Positions 6,420 through 6,738 of a DNA stretch of 6,738 nt are shown piece after piece. Origin of the DNA: Symbiobacteriaceae bacterium. GTDB lineage: Bacteria; Bacillota; JAAYKD01; WRDA01. The stretch is taken from the NCBI GenBank assembly GCA_009783675.1, contig WRDA01000076.1:1-6738 (forward strand), read 5' to 3'. The position numbers and the translations under genes were made by a program. Numbering within the stretch: position 1 is the first letter of the stretch; each line of letters opens with the position of its first letter. The notes beneath the pieces were generated by a model that saw only the letters and a list, made by a program, of their open reading frames with translations, was not told the DNA's origin and did not search any database.

Positions 6420-6689
6420 CAAATAATGCCTTTGCGCGGTACCACCTTACTACAGCGGCAAAATGCTGCTGCACTCGAAACGCTGTAACGGGCGCTCCCG
6501 GATGCTGTTACTGATCCTGCTCCCCGCTGCTGCCAACAGGTGAGGGGAGTATGTTCACAACCTCGACTCCCGGGTGACCTTCCCCTGGGCCTCGCAGCGG
6601 ATGCTCACAGCACAGGTGTTAACCTGGCATCCTTCTCTGCCTGTCTGGCATAGGGTACTCTTCCCGATCAATGTCTGTGACTAATGTTA
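6378..6689 (-). promoter_or_regulatory. Valine T-box riboswitch (valS leader)
   Basis: Transcription-controlling T-box that binds uncharged tRNA-Val and allows read-through into valS. Seen in RNA order: the stem I base CGGG pairs with CCCG around a specifier loop whose 5' side is AGAGTA and whose 3' side is GAAGGTCA. The specifier codon is GUC (Val) at 6578-6576, followed by the usual purine A. CCCT/AGGG closes the helix above. The distal stem GGATGC/GCATCC and GCTGCGAG (6598-6591) belong to upper stem I. Stem II is CTCCCC/GGGGAG (6549-6544 with 6525-6520). Stem III is CAGCAGC/GCCGCTG (6471-6465 with 6459-6453, one mismatch). The T-box core AAGGTGGTACCGCG spans 6448-6435. Its UGGU bulge pairs with an ACCA tRNA end, matching the A discriminator usual for tRNA-Val. 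AAGG (6448-6445) can pair with CCTT (6409-6406) to form the antiterminator. Confidence 0.97.
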
Positions 6690-6695
6690 GCGTGA

Positions 6696-6724
6696 ACTAT
6701 ACGCGACCCCGGCCTCTTTGTCAA
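6696..6724 (-). promoter_or_regulatory. Sigma-A promoter of valS
   Basis: TTGACA (6724-6719), a 17-nt spacer, then TATAGT (6701-6696): a perfect -35, a five-of-six -10 and ideal spacing. Transcription should start near 6689, giving a leader of about 330 nt that contains the whole T-box. A strong constitutive promoter with control by attenuation is the usual T-box arrangement. Confidence 0.92.
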
Positions 6725-6738
6725 GAGAAGAAATATTA

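Overview
The window looks like chromosomal DNA of a low-to-mid GC Bacillota, most likely a Clostridia-type anaerobe. The evidence is a full T-box riboswitch in front of the valyl-tRNA synthetase gene, strong GGAGG-type ribosome binding sites, a textbook sigma-A promoter and a bacterial-type ValRS of about 900 residues. I cannot name a genus.

Layout, left to right: (1) bases 1-306 hold a strong 10-bp hairpin, possibly the last codons of an upstream gene, and an AT-rich promoter/operator-like zone. (2) Bases 307-2030 (+) are a two-gene, translationally coupled AbiE-like module: a winged-helix antitoxin/regulator followed by an AbiEii-type nucleotidyltransferase. (3) Bases 2031-2259 are intergenic, with a 19-bp imperfect tandem repeat abutting a 7+2+7 palindrome that covers a candidate promoter. 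(4) Bases 2260-3609 (+) encode an FAD-dependent oxidoreductase of the FAD_oxidored (PF12831) type starting at GTG. (5) Bases 3667-6360 (-) are valS, convergent with the oxidoreductase. (6) Bases 6361-6738 (-) are the valS leader: a promoter, then a complete valine T-box with a readable GUC specifier, stems II and III, the T-box sequence and an intrinsic terminator.

Functionally, valS and its leader form one self-contained housekeeping unit that senses uncharged tRNA-Val. The AbiE-like pair is an accessory module, probably autoregulated through the inverted repeat before its first gene. It is more AT-rich than valS in sampled stretches (about 48% versus 55% GC in one hand-counted 60-base line each), which fits separate acquisition but does not prove it. 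The oxidoreductase is an apparent single-gene unit with no neighbour hinting at its substrate.

The least ordinary parts are the antitoxin's architecture, with an extra N-terminal domain of about 125 residues before the winged helix, and the repeat/palindrome block before the oxidoreductase. I found no sign of an entirely new system; the AbiE-like variant is the nearest candidate.
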